A stretch of 64,000 nucleotides of DNA from Diploscapter coronatus (taxonomy: Eukaryota; Nematoda; Chromadorea; Rhabditida; Rhabditidae). The notes beneath the pieces were generated by a model that ran no database searches, was not told where the DNA came from, and worked only from the letters and a program-made list of their open reading frames with translations. Position numbers and translations under genes: made by a program. The DNA lies in assembly GCA_964036155.1 (NCBI GenBank), contig OZ038422.1, forward strand, positions 28,915,201-28,979,200, in the 5' to 3' direction. Every line of letters starts with the position of its first letter. Position 1 is the first letter of the stretch. Of this stretch, positions 28,301 to 40,019 are shown piece by piece.

Positions 28301-30939
28301 TACCAGCGACATCATTCTCAACCTCACAAAAAATTTCTGAAACATCAAAATCTTATTTTTCACTTTTCGTCGCTTTTATTTTGTCTCAAGTACTCGGTCA
28401 TTGAAAATACGAATTTTTGAAAACATTGTACAAGCTTCATCAAATCACTTCTGAATTTTACCAAATTATTAAAATCACCTATTTTCAATCTATGAAGAAA
28501 AAACAATCTACCTGTAAATGGAGTCCTGGGAGGGTGGGGCAGCTACGAATAAGTTCGGCGGGAGATTAATCGACAAAGTTGGCGATGACAACGCGGCGAC
28601 AGGCAGACTGATGTTCGACAGGACCGTCAAAGGGCCGGTCCGCGATAAAAGAGCGCATGATCCTGAATTTTTTTGATTGATTCGAAGGATATTTTTGACT
28701 TTATCACTACAAAGAAGCATTACCGATTCGTGATTCAAAATGATGAAAACGTGTGAAACTTGAAACGTATTTGAAAAAATGCAAGATATTGGTCATTGTA
28801 AGTTGGTATTTAAAATTGTCAAGTTTTAGTTCATTCGAACGTTCGAAAAACATTGAAATAAGGTAAAACTGATGTAAATATATGAATTTGGAAGCATATT
28901 TGAAAATACCTTGTCGTACAGATCCACAGAAGAGGATTCCTTGCGGCAAAGTGGTCAAAAGCCTACAGTGATTTTCAGTGAGCTCGAGTTTCGCGCTCTG
29001 AAAATCCAAGGTTTAAAAAATCGATAAATACCTTAGTCCTAACCTAGACATTCTGTCAACACATTTCTCGCAAAAATAGAGATTTATCTAGTTTAAAATC
29101 CACCGTAATCATGCCCACCTGTAAACACTGTAGTCCATCCGCACTGCAGTCAATCGAATCGTTGACAGGTCCTGTCGTCAGTCTTCGAGTTTCACGAAGA
29201 CTCTCCAATTCCAGAGCGACGACGCCATTAACTTCGCCGACGATTATCTCAAAATCCATATATAGATTTTTCGAGGAATATTATACTTTCTTTGCTTCTT
29301 GACTCGCCAATTTACTATCTTTTCTTGCAAAATGAATAAATTTATGAGAGTTTTGAAGGATATAAAAACTCATTTTCATGATCTATTCTCTACCATTAAA
29401 ATCGATTTTTTTTTTGTAAATTTTGTCTAATATTTTAATTTGAAACATGCTCTTCCTAAACGATAAGGTCCTCTTGAACATTGGCTAGGCTTTCCATTTA
29501 TTTGATTCCCGAATAGCAATTTCAACCCCATTCGAACCCCTTTCATTTATTGGCATTGGCCCCAATTTATTAGGGCCATCCCCATCTTTGGCACAACTTT
29601 CATTCATCTCATTTCATTGCAATTTATTTCGTGTCAATGAGGCTCAAATTCATTCCGGTAATTGCATCTATTTTCGAAATTAGAATATTAACCCTTTCCC
29701 ATTTTAGGATCACACGATAAAGCATAGCCCTTAAAGTCGACTGGCGTAACTTTCCCGATGTTTGAAATCTTCAAAGAATAAGATCCCACGTCTCAAAAAA
29801 TAAAATTCTTATCAAAGTAAAAGTACTAAAAATTACGAAAATGTTCTTTTTATATAAAAAAAAAAATATTCCATTTTCCTAGTTTATTTTTCCTTTTTTA
29901 GTTCAAGGGCTCTTAATTTTCTCCAAACTTGCAACAAAATTTCCTATGGAGAAATCCCGATTTGGCCCCATGCTTGTTTGCAGGCCTTAAATGGCCATAG
30001 GGCCCTATATTCTGAAGCAGAGCTCTAATTCAATATCTGGCTATTCTCAGGAGATGCATGGGAGAGATAATGATAAAGAAGAGGAGGAGGAGAGAAAGAT
30101 AAATAAGAAGAAAGAGAGGGAGAGAGAAAGAAAAAATAAAGAAATGTTTGAGATGTGCGCAATGAATTATATGGCAGACGGCTTTGCGGATATTTCCGGA
30201 CAAGTAAGGAAAGCCAAAGATTTGTCATAAAAGAGCGAAAATGAAAGTGCGAAAAACCAGATGAAAGATGAGTCAAGTGCCTCAACTTTTGGCATAGGTT
30301 TCAGAAAATTTAGAATTTTTTTGAAAACTTTCAAGATCTAATTCGCGATGAAACAATCAGTAATTATGAGTTAAAAATACTCGCAATTTTTCTATGTTTC
30401 GAAAATTTATAAATTAACTGAGAATTTTTGACACTCAGTTATATGACGAATCGTGCTGGCAAATTATAGTTCAACCTTTTCTAGCTAGCCCAAGTTACTC
30501 AAGTATTCACCTATCCTCTAATTATTCCTTAATTCTGGCCCCATAAAGTATGTAGATCCCGTACCTCATTGTTGATGATGATGAAATCGTCGATCGGCTG
30601 ATTTGCATAGTAGGTTGGCAGCACTGACTGGGTCTGAGTTGAATGGACCTCGAGACAGGTGGCGATTAGCTGAAAATCGACAAGCTAAAAATCATAAGGT
30701 CGGAATTTGAAATTAGTATTTGGTCTTTTGTAGTCCATACCCACTTTTAGGAGAATATGGGAGGTAGGTAGGTGAAAAGAAAAAATGAGTGGGATACAAA
30801 CGAGTGGGGATATAGGATGCCATAGCATTTAGGAAAAATTAGCATAAGGTGAGATTTTAATTTTGAATATTTTCAAGTTTTAGCGTTTTTGAATTACCTG
30901 AAACGAGAGATAGAGCCAGATATGAAGACAGGAAAACAT
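13340..30939 (-). CDS. Plexin, semaphorin receptor (complete, 42 exons)
   Basis: Single-pass receptor that binds semaphorins and inactivates Rap-type GTPases to steer axons and cell contacts. Exons: 30939-30898, 30669-30565, 29247-29119, 28997-28910, 28662-28512, 28211-28153, 27511-27394, 27300-27244, 27122-27037, 26631-26468, 26033-25869, 25601-25473, 24807-24673, 24590-24480, 24241-24137, 24014-23853, 23680-23523, 23130-23006, 22548-22394, 22111-21944, 21409-21269, 21092-21012, 20661-20467, 20047-19890, 19764-19667, 19566-19487, 19435-19342, 19102-18996, 18768-18619, 18261-18147, 18068-17986, 17875-17708, 17481-17353, 17032-16922, 16680-16530, 16109-15963, 15715-15523, 15110-14990, 14728-14582, 14149-13976, 13817-13734, 13450-13340; phases close to 1,749 residues. 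Domains: signal peptide, sema (about 30-430), PSI at 432-476, 549-602 and 697-748, IPT repeats (749-1086), TM (1123-1140), split GAP with RBD (about 1375-1425). Signatures include SGPLDGGT, RHYRKIQMKMENLE, QGPVDAVTG, GYSQR, LTRLL and SPSSRLLFAKD. The second arginine of the usual GAP RR pair is Thr (about 1304). The 13734 exon end is uncertain (13743 also possible). Confidence 0.93.
25189..25202. repeat. (CT)7 tract within a pyrimidine-rich plexin intron
   Basis: A perfect CT run at the end of an 80-base C/T-rich stretch (25121-25202) in the intron between the sema exon at 25473 and the PSI1 exon at 24807. On the transcribed strand it is purine-rich. Confidence 0.85.
27729..27744. repeat. (TTA)n microsatellite in a plexin intron
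   Basis: Five tandem TAT/TTA units; simple repeat. Confidence 0.85.
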
Positions 30940-32190
30940 CGCATTGTGGTGGGAACCAATCTACCTGAAATCACGGTAATTCGAATTTTAGCGATTTTTT
31001 AAGAGAAGTTCATAATTCATAAATTTAAAAAGTAGATCATTGGAAAGGATATGATTCGAGAAAATATTATCTTGATAAAGGGCTTCGCAAAATAATGGCA
31101 TTATCAAATGAAGAGCATTGCGTAGTTAGAAAAAAAAACATTTAGAAAAATCCATCTAGAAACGATTATAATAATTCGGTTTTTCGAAATGACATATTTT
31201 CATAACCATGTCCAAGAACTTAAGGATATAATGTTCCCTGAAGGACTCCATGAATATTCTTAGATGAAAGGAGGGGAGTTAGTGAGAAAATGTATGCAAA
31301 TGCGTTGACAATGGTACAAAAGGGCATTGTGAAAAGATCGAAGAAATAGCAGAGAGAAAAAGAATAATAGAGAGAAAGAAAGAAAGAAAATGACCAGTGA
31401 GTTGACACAAAGTCAAAACAGTTTTGGCTGAAACGAAAATAGTACTAACATTGAGATGGCAGAAAGATAGTGCATTATAGAAAATTCCCAAAACATACGA
31501 CAACTCAAACAAACTGTAAACCGCGAAAACATCGTAAAAGTCTAGAAGAAGGTTCTTCGAAAAGATATTGAGAATTCCTGAATTTTATGATTCGAAAAGA
31601 TAGTCAAGAATTTTTGAAACTAAAGTAGGAATATATACCTACTTCGTTATTGAGATTTAGAATATGCAATCTGGGTTTGAAGCCGACTTATTAGGGCCTA
31701 TAAATCTCCCAAGAGCATAAAGTGAATGTAATAAAAACGCGCTCAGGCTTCTAACAATAATGTGAAATTATCATTTTTGAAAATGTCATGAAATAAAGAA
31801 AGCCCCATTTTAGTCAATCCATATGAAAAACGGCATAATTATGGGCTTTGTGACTAATTTATACAAAACACGCTATAAGAGGCATGGATTTTAATAAGGC
31901 CGGATACGACTGGATACATGAAATTTTATGTTGAAACACAGGAAGATAAATCGGTTATAATAATTTTTAGACGTTTTGTAAGTGGTCTAAATTTTTGAAA
32001 AATTTTCTCATGATAAAGAAGAGAGAGAGAGAAAACTGGTTATATTCATTTTTTAAAATAATTTTTGCCAATGATCTAATATTTAGAACTTTTCCTATGC
32101 CTAAAGGTAGGAAGGCAAAACCGGCTAGGGTAATTTTCATAATATTAGCAGCTAGTGGTCAGAAATGTTTAGGATATGAGATCTGGTAAT

Positions 32191-32239
32191 GACATGCAGC
32201 AAGCTGAGCTGCCCTATGAAAGAGACGCTGCTGCATGTT
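32191..32239. repeat. Short stem-loop, 10-bp stem
   Basis: GACATGCAGC pairs with GCTGCATGTT, nine Watson-Crick pairs and one G-T, and a further AGC/GCT can pair across one bulged base. The loop is about 20 nt. The stem is short for a microRNA precursor. Confidence 0.4.
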
Positions 32240-33883
32240 TACTGAGAGTCAAATTAGAATAGAAACTAAGGGTAAATACAGGTGCAAAACGAGAAGAGTG
32301 GGGGATCAGGGAGTAGCTTTAGGCAAGAGGTAAAGCTCTAGTGAGCCTAAGGGTTGAGAGGGAAAGAAATAAAGAAAACCTAGAGATAAAGTAAGAGTTG
32401 GAGAGAAAAAGAAATAGAAAAGGTTAGAGATAGAAATTTTAAAAGAGAAGATAAGAAAGAGCAATTGATAGTGGTTTTGAAAATTTAGCCTAACCTTAGA
32501 AAAAATGCGGTCTAAATAAAAACTTAAAAGTAGATTTTTTCAGAATAATAAAGCGAGTTGAGAATGGTTGTGGATTTGTACTCTGGCAAAAAATATCTGC
32601 CTTCGACAGACTTTTAATGGCTATTGCTTATGGGCAAAATAAGGAGCTCGATTTTTAGAGAAATAGCCCGTCGCATTGAGAGATGAAAAGATGAGATGGA
32701 GATTAGAAAATATGAAAATTTTTCTAAAGTAGTGAAAAGATAAAATAGAAAAATAAGATTTTTTCTAGAAGTAATTTGAAAAGGTAAAGATTATGCTAAT
32801 TTTAGGGTTCTTTGAAGAGATGGATGGAAATGATCCCCTACCATTTTAGGAAAGATATCCCTGCCCTAAATGGACTTTCAGCAGAGTGAACCAGTTTGAG
32901 TGCTCTCTCATTGAATATTCTAAAAGGTGTTCGCATTTTAACACAGAAAGTAAAAGTGAAATTGATAGGTTTTAGGAAAATTTTAAAATAAGGGTGAAAA
33001 GTAAATGGTTAGAGAGCCCGTTGACATTATATTATTTATTTTTTTAAAAATGAAGTTGATAGGTTTCAGGAAATTATGAAAACAAGTCAATGGAATTAAA
33101 ATTGCTAGTTTATACAGTATAATAGGATATCGTGACTTCATAAAATCAGTTAAAACTGAATCTAAATAATAATCCTCAATAATCAATAAGGATGTGTTTC
33201 AAAAAATCTTGATAACAATGAAAATTTTATAGAATCCAATCTTGTTTTCGTACGGCTAAAAATTAGTTTTCATAAATTCAAAAAAAATTTCTAAAGTCCA
33301 AAAACTCTCTGTCCCCAACTCAAAATGGCAACTTCTTTCACTGAATGGGCATCGTAAGATTTACGCGATGAACACGAGTTAGAGATCACTCGAAGTGAAG
33401 AAAGAAGAAAGAAAGCAGAGGATTAGGGTGGGAAAACCCCGCCCACTTTTTGCTTCTTTAAAAGAAAACTTGTATATTTCACATTGAGTCATAGTAGAAT
33501 GTTTACAAAATTTTGTGAATTCATATGTGCATTTTCTATACAAAAATGAAGCCTTATGAAATTCATTTGAGTCAGAGCATGAAGTTCTGAAGTGAATTTT
33601 TTTTTCTAGATTCTGAAGTCCGAATCTAAAATTTCAAAGCTAAAACCCTTGTTTAGTTTTTTTTTTATACAAAAGGTGAAGCATTTTCGAAAAGTTGACT
33701 TGAAAATTTAATAATTTCTGAAAAAAAATGTACTAAAAAGAAAAGAAGACTAGATTATCTGAATGCTTCAGACAATTTTGACGAAAGAAATAATTTCATT
33801 CTATTTTCAAATTTTGTAGTGAAAGGTATGGCGCAATAGGTTAGAAACTGCACCCTTTTGGCGAATCTATAAAAGCGCCTCCC

Positions 33884-33897
33884 GTTGCTAGGGGAAT
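33884..33897 (+). promoter_or_regulatory. X-box-like (RFX/DAF-19) site of IFT22
   Basis: The plus strand reads GTTGCTAGGGGAAT; the reverse complement ATTCCCCTAGCAAC fits the degenerate X-box RYYNYYATRRNRAC at 13 of 14 positions (A to C at position 7). It lies 67 bp upstream of the IFT22 ATG. RFX sites at such distances are known to drive cilium genes in nematodes and other animals, and IFT22 is a cilium gene, so position and target agree. Binding is inferred. Confidence 0.6.
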
Positions 33898-33951
33898 TGT
33901 AGGGCTTGTTCTACTTCCGAAGGCTGATAAATTCGTCGATACTTTCTAATT

Positions 33952-33963
33952 TTCTAGTACTAA
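33952..33963 (+). promoter_or_regulatory. 3' splice acceptor just before the IFT22 start (possible trans-splice site)
   Basis: A pyrimidine-rich stretch ends in TTTCTAG at 33957, six bases before ATG. No upstream exon with a matching donor was recognised, which fits spliced-leader addition; a distant non-coding 5' exon would look the same. Confidence 0.45.
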
Positions 33964-36900
33964 ATGCAGAGAAATAAAATTAGGTCTTCGAAAAAGATAT
34001 TGGTACTCGGGCCGGTTAAGGTGGGTTTCAGAATTTGTATAAATTAGAAAAATGTTAACTTTTGATTGGTTCTCTCACTTTATTTGGAATTACAAAAAAA
34101 AAAAATAAATAAGTTTCGAAAATAGGATAAACTCGTGAGAAAGTAGATATCTCAATGTTAACGTGTTAATGACTGTTTCCAATTAAAAAATTGGCTTGAA
34201 TAAAAATTTCGAATAAGTTCCAAACAAATGTTCAAAATTTCAGTCAGAACCCCCAAATTTGATAAACATGAAGTGATAAAGGGATAGAGAAAAACTCAAA
34301 GAAGTTTAAAATTCTCGAAAAGCCGAACTCTTTACCACTACACTAAAAGTCTGAGAAATTTCATCTTCCCGACGTTTGACAAGTATAAAGGCAACCGATC
34401 TTTGGGGAATTCTTGAAAGGGTAAAGTTAGGGACAATTCATTTTCGAGAGAGTCAGAGAAAAAGAAACAGTTAGAGATAATGAATTTCAAAGAGTCAGAG
34501 AAGAAACGTACAATATTACGATTAAAGAGAATTTTAAATTGAGAGGAGTAAAGAAAGCAGGGTCAAACCAGCTTTTTGGCGGCGTGGAGTAATTAGAAAA
34601 GCTCGATTCGATTTCAACCTCTTCATTAAGGATCGCTTTGGGACGTAATTTTCACTTTTTGCTATGTTTCAAGGAAATTTGAGTCTCGAATAAAAATCAA
34701 GAAGTTCCTATAAACAAAGGATAACAACATTTAAGGAAAAATGAACAATTCTCAATTTATAAAAGAAAATAAAAATTATAAACTCTCCAAAATTTGAAAT
34801 TTTAGGAAAAAATAAAATCAGATGGAATAAAGCCGAAAAATTCTAGGATTTCAATTTTTATTTTAAAAAATACGATTTTTTTTCGAAAGAAAAAATCAAA
34901 GCTATTTTTAATCCTTCTAAATTAAGGCCGGAAAATCGTCGATTTCCAACTATCTGGGCGAAGCGGTAGACGTGGAATCCCTAGGGGAGTACAGAGCCAC
35001 CAAAGGTAAGGGTAAATGGGCAAAAGAGAGAACGAGTGGGGAATTAAAATAACGTTAGAGTAAGATGGGTGACGATAAAGATAGAGGAAATTTAGAGATA
35101 ATAAGTATTTTAGAGGAATAAGATATAGAAAATGAGATAGTAAGAAAATTAAGGGGAACAAAAGATGAAGAGAATTTAGAAATCATTTAGATTTCGAGGG
35201 GAAAAGATAGAGAAAAATGAGATAGTACAGGAAATAGGAGAGAATGAAAGAAAAAAATAGAATAGACCCTAATGAAACTAATGAGCGAGAAAGGAAGGAT
35301 GCCACTCACTCTTTCCCTGTTCGACTTGCAATAACAGTAAGAAAGAGAAATAGAATGATGAAAGAAAAACAAGATGGTAATTAGATAGTATGAGACAATT
35401 GTAGATTTAGACAAGCGAAGAAATTTTATAATATTAGATAGTGATAATAAGATAGAAGAAGAAGCAGAAAATGTAGAGACTATTTAATTACAAGAGGTTT
35501 AGAGAAGGAGAAAATTAAGAAACAGAATATCCCCTCTTTGCTAAGGAAGGAATGTGAGCGCGTCTGGTGAAATTGGGAGTGAGTGACCACAACGGATAAA
35601 GGGAGGGATATCCCAAAGCCACTCCCCCTTTCTGAGCCTAGATCTCAGATCCACACAAACAACAAATCTCCTAATATCTCTAGAATGAGAAGATGAATTG
35701 GAAATGTCATCAAGAAATGAATAAATAGGATAGGTTTCAGAATGCTCTTAAGACAAATTTTTGACAGCAAAATTTAATACAACTGTACAGTATGGAACCT
35801 CTTATAAGATGATTCGATGAAGAGACAAAATCTTGTAATTTTTTCAAGTTGAATTGAATGTGCTCCAAGAATCTCTAAATTCAGTATGAAAGTTTAGAAG
35901 TTTAGTGAAAATAGCGAATAAAATCATAACTTATAAGATTTGAAAAGCTAAAAGACTCGATCTCTACTTTCTAATTTAGGAGTTCGAATAGTGGAATTCG
36001 AAAGTCACGAAGTAGACATCGATGGAAGTCGGGTGGAAATCGACGTTGAGCTGTGGGATTGTAGTGGGGATTTGAAGTGGGACTTTATAATTTCGGCTAT
36101 TTGGATTTTTCGCTACTTCGAGATCTAACGAAATAGTATTTAGGGACAGGAGAGAGTACAGATTGTAGGGAAATGTTTTTTTTTCGCTTCTGCAGACTAT
36201 TTCACTGAGTTATGAAGTCGCAAAAAAAAAACTCAAATTTTCATAATTTCATGCTCTTCCATACTACTAATATAGCAGAGCTAAAGTCAATTTTCAAATT
36301 TAATTTTCTAGATTCTGTGAAACATAAAAACTACAAAATTGTAGTATTTAATCTTAAATTACAGCGAACAAACTTACAACAATAGTTCGCTTTTATGTTT
36401 AGTTCTTAGGATTTCGCGATACCTAGATAAACTTTGTTTTGAACTTCAACGAAATCTCGATAACACAACTTATTCATCGGCTAAAATCATCGTTTTATAA
36501 GAATTTCATCTTGGATTGCGAGTAGTTTGAAACTTATCAAAGCCATTATTATCTTAAAAGTTTATAAAAAAAAATATGCTAATTTCCAGATACCGCGACT
36601 GTTGGCCTGCTATAAAGGAAGGTGTACATGGGGTGATTTTAGTGGCGAACCCGGACGAAAACGAAGGCACCGACCTCGACATTTGGTGAGGATGTTAATT
36701 GGATTAAATTTGGATCAAAAGGCGTTTTGATAACTCGCACTTTGGGAAATTAGCGTAATTTGATAAGGGGAAATAAAATTCTTTAAAAATTGATCAGCAA
36801 GTTCTAAATTGGATTAAATCTGTCTTACATATAGGCACTTTAATAGCTTTTCACTTATGAAAATTAGAATAGTTTGGCTAGAAGTTGGACAACTGAAGGA

Positions 36901-37303
36901 TGATTTTCAAGTCACGAAAACAATTATCGATAAAGTGGCTGGGATTTTCCATGTTAAACATATAGGATTTCTGAAACTTATTCAATTGTTTTCTAAAAAT
37001 CCAAATTTTAGGTACACGAATTTCATCGCCAAATCTTCGGTGCAAATCGAAAATGTCCTGGTCGTTTTGAATGAAATGGGCGAAAAACGCACCAATGATG
37101 GAGTGATTTCGGAATTCAAGTGAATTCGTCTATTTTTCAAGAAAGGGTCGAGAATTGAAACTTTTAGACTTCCAGTCCCATTATCTTCGGCAGTATGCGT
37201 GGCCTGTAACCTGAGGCACGAAGGAGAAAATTTGAAAATGGAGTTCAATCAATTTCTGATGTACATTATCGAGAGAGACCGGGCTAGGGCTGATTCATTT
37301 TAA
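33964..37303 (+). CDS. IFT22: Intraflagellar transport protein 22 (RABL5), atypical Rab-like GTPase
   Basis: Small GTPase-like subunit of the IFT-B complex that moves cargo along cilia. Exons: 33964-34020, 34927-35005, 35980-36076, 36590-36685, 37012-37119, 37168-37303; phases close to 190 residues, near the 185 usual for the family. The first donor is GTGGGT at 34021, not GTTAAG at 34015: only the longer exon restores the P-loop GPVKAGKS (residues 16-23). Other family marks are GVRIVEFE, ELWDCSGD in place of the DxxG switch II, CWPAIKEGVHGVI, and WY followed by an acidic C-terminal part (MEFNQFLMYI). The NKxD guanine motif of true Ras proteins is absent (VVLNEMGEK there), as is usual for IFT22. 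The intron at 34021-34926 and the purine-rich intron at 35006-35979 account for much of the length. An X-box-like site precedes it. Confidence 0.92.
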
Positions 37304-37351
37304 GTTTTTTTTCACAATTTCGTACTAATATATTTGGAGAACTATTTTTAA

Positions 37352-37357
37352 AATAAA
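37352..37357 (+). terminator. IFT22 poly(A) signal AATAAA
   Basis: Canonical hexamer 49 bases after the IFT22 stop codon, within an A/T-rich 3' UTR; a good position for short nematode-like 3' UTRs. Confidence 0.65.
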
Positions 37358-38529
37358 ATGTTAAATTTTTAAATTTCTTTAAACGAAGCTACAATATTTC
37401 CAAAATTTTGAATAGATCGGAGGCTTTTTTATTGCATTTTTAGATTTCTTTTAAAGCTGTGAGCTGAATAACAGCGTTTTTGATCAAATCATCTCAAATA
37501 TCAGCATTTTTGCAGCTTACATATTTTTTATTTTCAATATTTCAGAAAGACAAACTAGGATTGATCTTTCGAAAAATCCGCCTCCTTCTAAAAATATTGA
37601 AACTTATTTGAAATAAGGATGAATTTATGCCTGTGGTCACAACAGAACCAAATTTGATTAGAATTGGTTCACCAAATCCTGGAAAATGCAGTCTGATTCT
37701 AAACCAAAAGGGGTAGGGATAGGGGAAAGGGATATTTGGATATCTGACCACTAACGAGGTCCTCCAAGTCCTTAGAAATTTAAGTATCCAACCCTCTAAA
37801 TACCTAAATCTTAAAAGTGCGTTCATTATCTTAGACGCACTCGAAAGGAAATTCAATAGGTTTAGAGCTCAGAAAATTTTTTAAAATTAAAGGATGATTT
37901 TCCAAAATTCGGAATTTCTGTCAAGATTGTGATGATCCAAATAGGATGGGTCATCTTACCCACCCCGTTTAGGAATAAAAGCTAATTACTTGCTTGACAA
38001 AGAGACGAAAAGGCTTAGCAATCAAAGAGATGAGGCAGAGACGAGTGAGGGAAAGGGAGAGAAAGACGGAAAGATGGTTGATATACGGCGCAAGAAATAC
38101 GAGGTCAAAAAGCGTGCACAGATGTTGAAAGGGGTATGGATTACAAAAACGCCGAGTTTGCCGCATTAAGAGCGGATAATGATGAGATTGAGCTATTGGA
38201 AAGTTTTCTTTAGCTTTGGAGAAAATCAGAGATTTCTAGATCGCATAGAAAATTTACTTTTGAAGTCGATGAAATCGTAATTTCTAGAAGGAACAGGACA
38301 GATTTTTGAAAATTTAGCCAAGTTGAGTGAGATTTATCGACATTAGAATGGAAATCAGTTTCAAAAGAAGTACTATATTTGAAACTTATTCATGAAGAGC
38401 AGAGAATTATGGGAAAAACCAAAATGGAAGAAAGTTCGTTCTAGAAAAGTTCAAATTTTGAAGCCTATTTCCTACAGAAAGCGTAAAATTTCAATACTTC
38501 TTTTTATTTTTGCAAAACCTGCTCAAATG

Positions 38530-39571
38530 TCAACCGACCTGCTCAAGTCGTAAAGCTGTCTGTTTGTCGAACGTCGTCCAGATTCTGAAGTATCCAAATG
38601 ATGTCATCATTGTTGTCAGCACGTCTTCTGGAAACAGACAACTTGCGATAACCTGGAATCGATCAAATTGAGTTATTTAAAGCAGGTTATCAAAACGAAA
38701 GTTCTAGAACACGAGTTCCCAGAACTAGTCTCTAACAATTGCATTTCTAGAACAAAGCTCCGAAGCTGGAATTTCTGGAACGAAAATTCTAGAACCGAAG
38801 TTTCTAAGGTAATTTTCTAAAACTACAGATATTCACAACACTGCACAAACAGGTTATTTTTCAGGCAAAATTGTTCCAAATCTAAATTCAAAATTTGGAA
38901 TTTACTTCCAAAAACAATTATCGAAATAGGAACTCCAGGAATACCAAGTGGAAATAATTGACTGATAAAAACCCACCACCGAGTAAATTAGGGTAATGCG
39001 AAAAATGGGAGGACTGAAATAACCCCAGAGCCTTTTCTCTTCAGATAAAAATCAACCGTTTAAAAAATAATTTCATGTTAACTTTTGAAAAATGCGGTCA
39101 ATTATACGAAAAAATTAGGGGATGTTCATATTTAGCTGCGTTGCAACTCGCTTGAAATAGCATAAGAAATCAAGAGAGCACAAGAAATGATGCAATCTCG
39201 CTCTCTTGATTTCACATGCTATTTCAGGCAAGTCGCATTGCAACTAAGTCTGAACGGGCCCTTAGAAAAATGGACTCACGCAAGTGTAACCAGAGTTTCG
39301 GATGACAATGACAAGATAAATAAAAAAAAGATTTCCAGAAAAAATAAGCTGAGTGAAATCAAGGTAAAAGTAAAACTCTAAGGCGATTTTTGGATTTCAG
39401 TTCAAAATAAGTAAAAAAACGGATTCTCAATGATAAAAAATTCAATAATAATAATAAACTTTCTTTATCATTGAAAGACCAAATTTTCAGAAAACTTTAC
39501 ATTTCATAATTTACTTTTCGCTTATAGCGCGATTTCATGTTCTCCATTCTCAAATTCTGACTGGAGCGCAT
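38530..39571 (-). CDS. Candidate small two-exon gene, unrecognised
   Basis: Start codon at 39571 opens 19 codons (MRSSQNLRMENMK and onward, very basic) to a donor at 39514 (GTAAAT). An acceptor (ATTCCAG) at 38653 joins in phase to 41 codons including a TGA at 38530, giving a 59-residue protein with SFGYFRIWTTFDKQ in its second half. Both exons are richer in GC than the flanks. A conflicting reading exists: exon 2 in another frame is also open and charged (RRRADNNDDIIW) and stops inside the exon, and a second acceptor at 39612 opens a different frame through exon 1. The foldback element lies in the intron. No family recognised; it may be non-coding. Confidence 0.3.
39118..39261. mobile_element. 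Foldback MITE-like element (long imperfect palindrome), TTA flanks
   Basis: Almost the whole 144 bp is one hairpin. Each arm is about 60 bases: left GGGGATGTTCATATTTAG and beyond matches the complement of the right arm at roughly four of five positions, including long perfect runs such as CTCTCTTGATTTC and ATGCTATTTCA. The loop is about 20 nt. TTA stands directly on both sides (39115-39117 and 39262-39264), consistent with a target duplication. No coding capacity. A structured RNA gene such as a microRNA precursor is the main alternative. Confidence 0.65.
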
Positions 39572-40019
39572 TTTCCCGGTCCCGTTTTAATTGGCCTTGG
39601 AGCGGATTGTCCTGAAATTATATTCATCGATTTTTAATAAGCTCATAGCTTTATCCAGAGTTCAAATTTTTGAAAGATCGCCGAATTTCAACCTCAGACT
39701 ATTGTGGGCTTCCGATTACTTGATGAAAATGAAAAATGGCATTTTTCTAGACACGCAAAAATAAACGAGTGTGCATTCTCAGACATACATTACCTTACGG
39801 ACTTTGTTAAAGAAAGAATACAGAAATGAAGAGAGGAAAAGCGAAGATGCGTGAGCGAGTAAGTTTAATATGCGCTCATCCTTATTTTGGTGCATACAGA
39901 CAATGCGTCATTTTTCATTTTCATCAAGTAACAGGAAGTTCACAATAAAATTTGGCTTCAAAACCAAAGTTAACCTCAGAATTAAGTTTGAACGAAGGGT
40001 TCATTTTTTAGACAATAAA

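Larger units (their letters stand above)
30940..33963. promoter_or_regulatory. Divergent intergenic region, plexin (-) / IFT22 (+)
   Basis: Three kilobases separate the plexin start codon from the IFT22 start codon, transcribed away from each other, so both promoters must lie here. The plus strand is purine-rich (GAGAGAAAGAAAG runs at 31340-31390 and 32330-32470). A minus-strand acceptor (GATTTCAG) ends at 30965, 25 bases before the plexin ATG, and may be a trans-splice site. No convincing exon is visible between 31000 and 33950. The X-box-like site at 33884 and a short hairpin at 32191 are listed separately. Confidence 0.6.
37304..40019. other. 2.7-kb convergent spacer between IFT22 and UFD1 3' ends
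   Basis: Transcription of IFT22 and UFD1 converges here. The stretch holds the IFT22 poly(A) signal, a candidate two-exon minus-strand gene at 38530-39571 and a foldback element at 39118-39261. Between 37400 and 38500 I see only AT-rich sequence with no supportable exon. Confidence 0.6.

Noticed and set aside
34015..34020. Donor GTTAAG as the end of IFT22 exon 1
   Set aside because: It would delete two residues from the P-loop (GPAGKS); the donor GTGGGT six bases on restores GPVKAGKS.
37542..37856. 104-codon minus-strand open frame after IFT22
   Set aside because: Rich in Phe/Leu/Ile/Tyr/Arg as AT-rich non-coding DNA gives; no acceptor, donor or neighbour exon fits.
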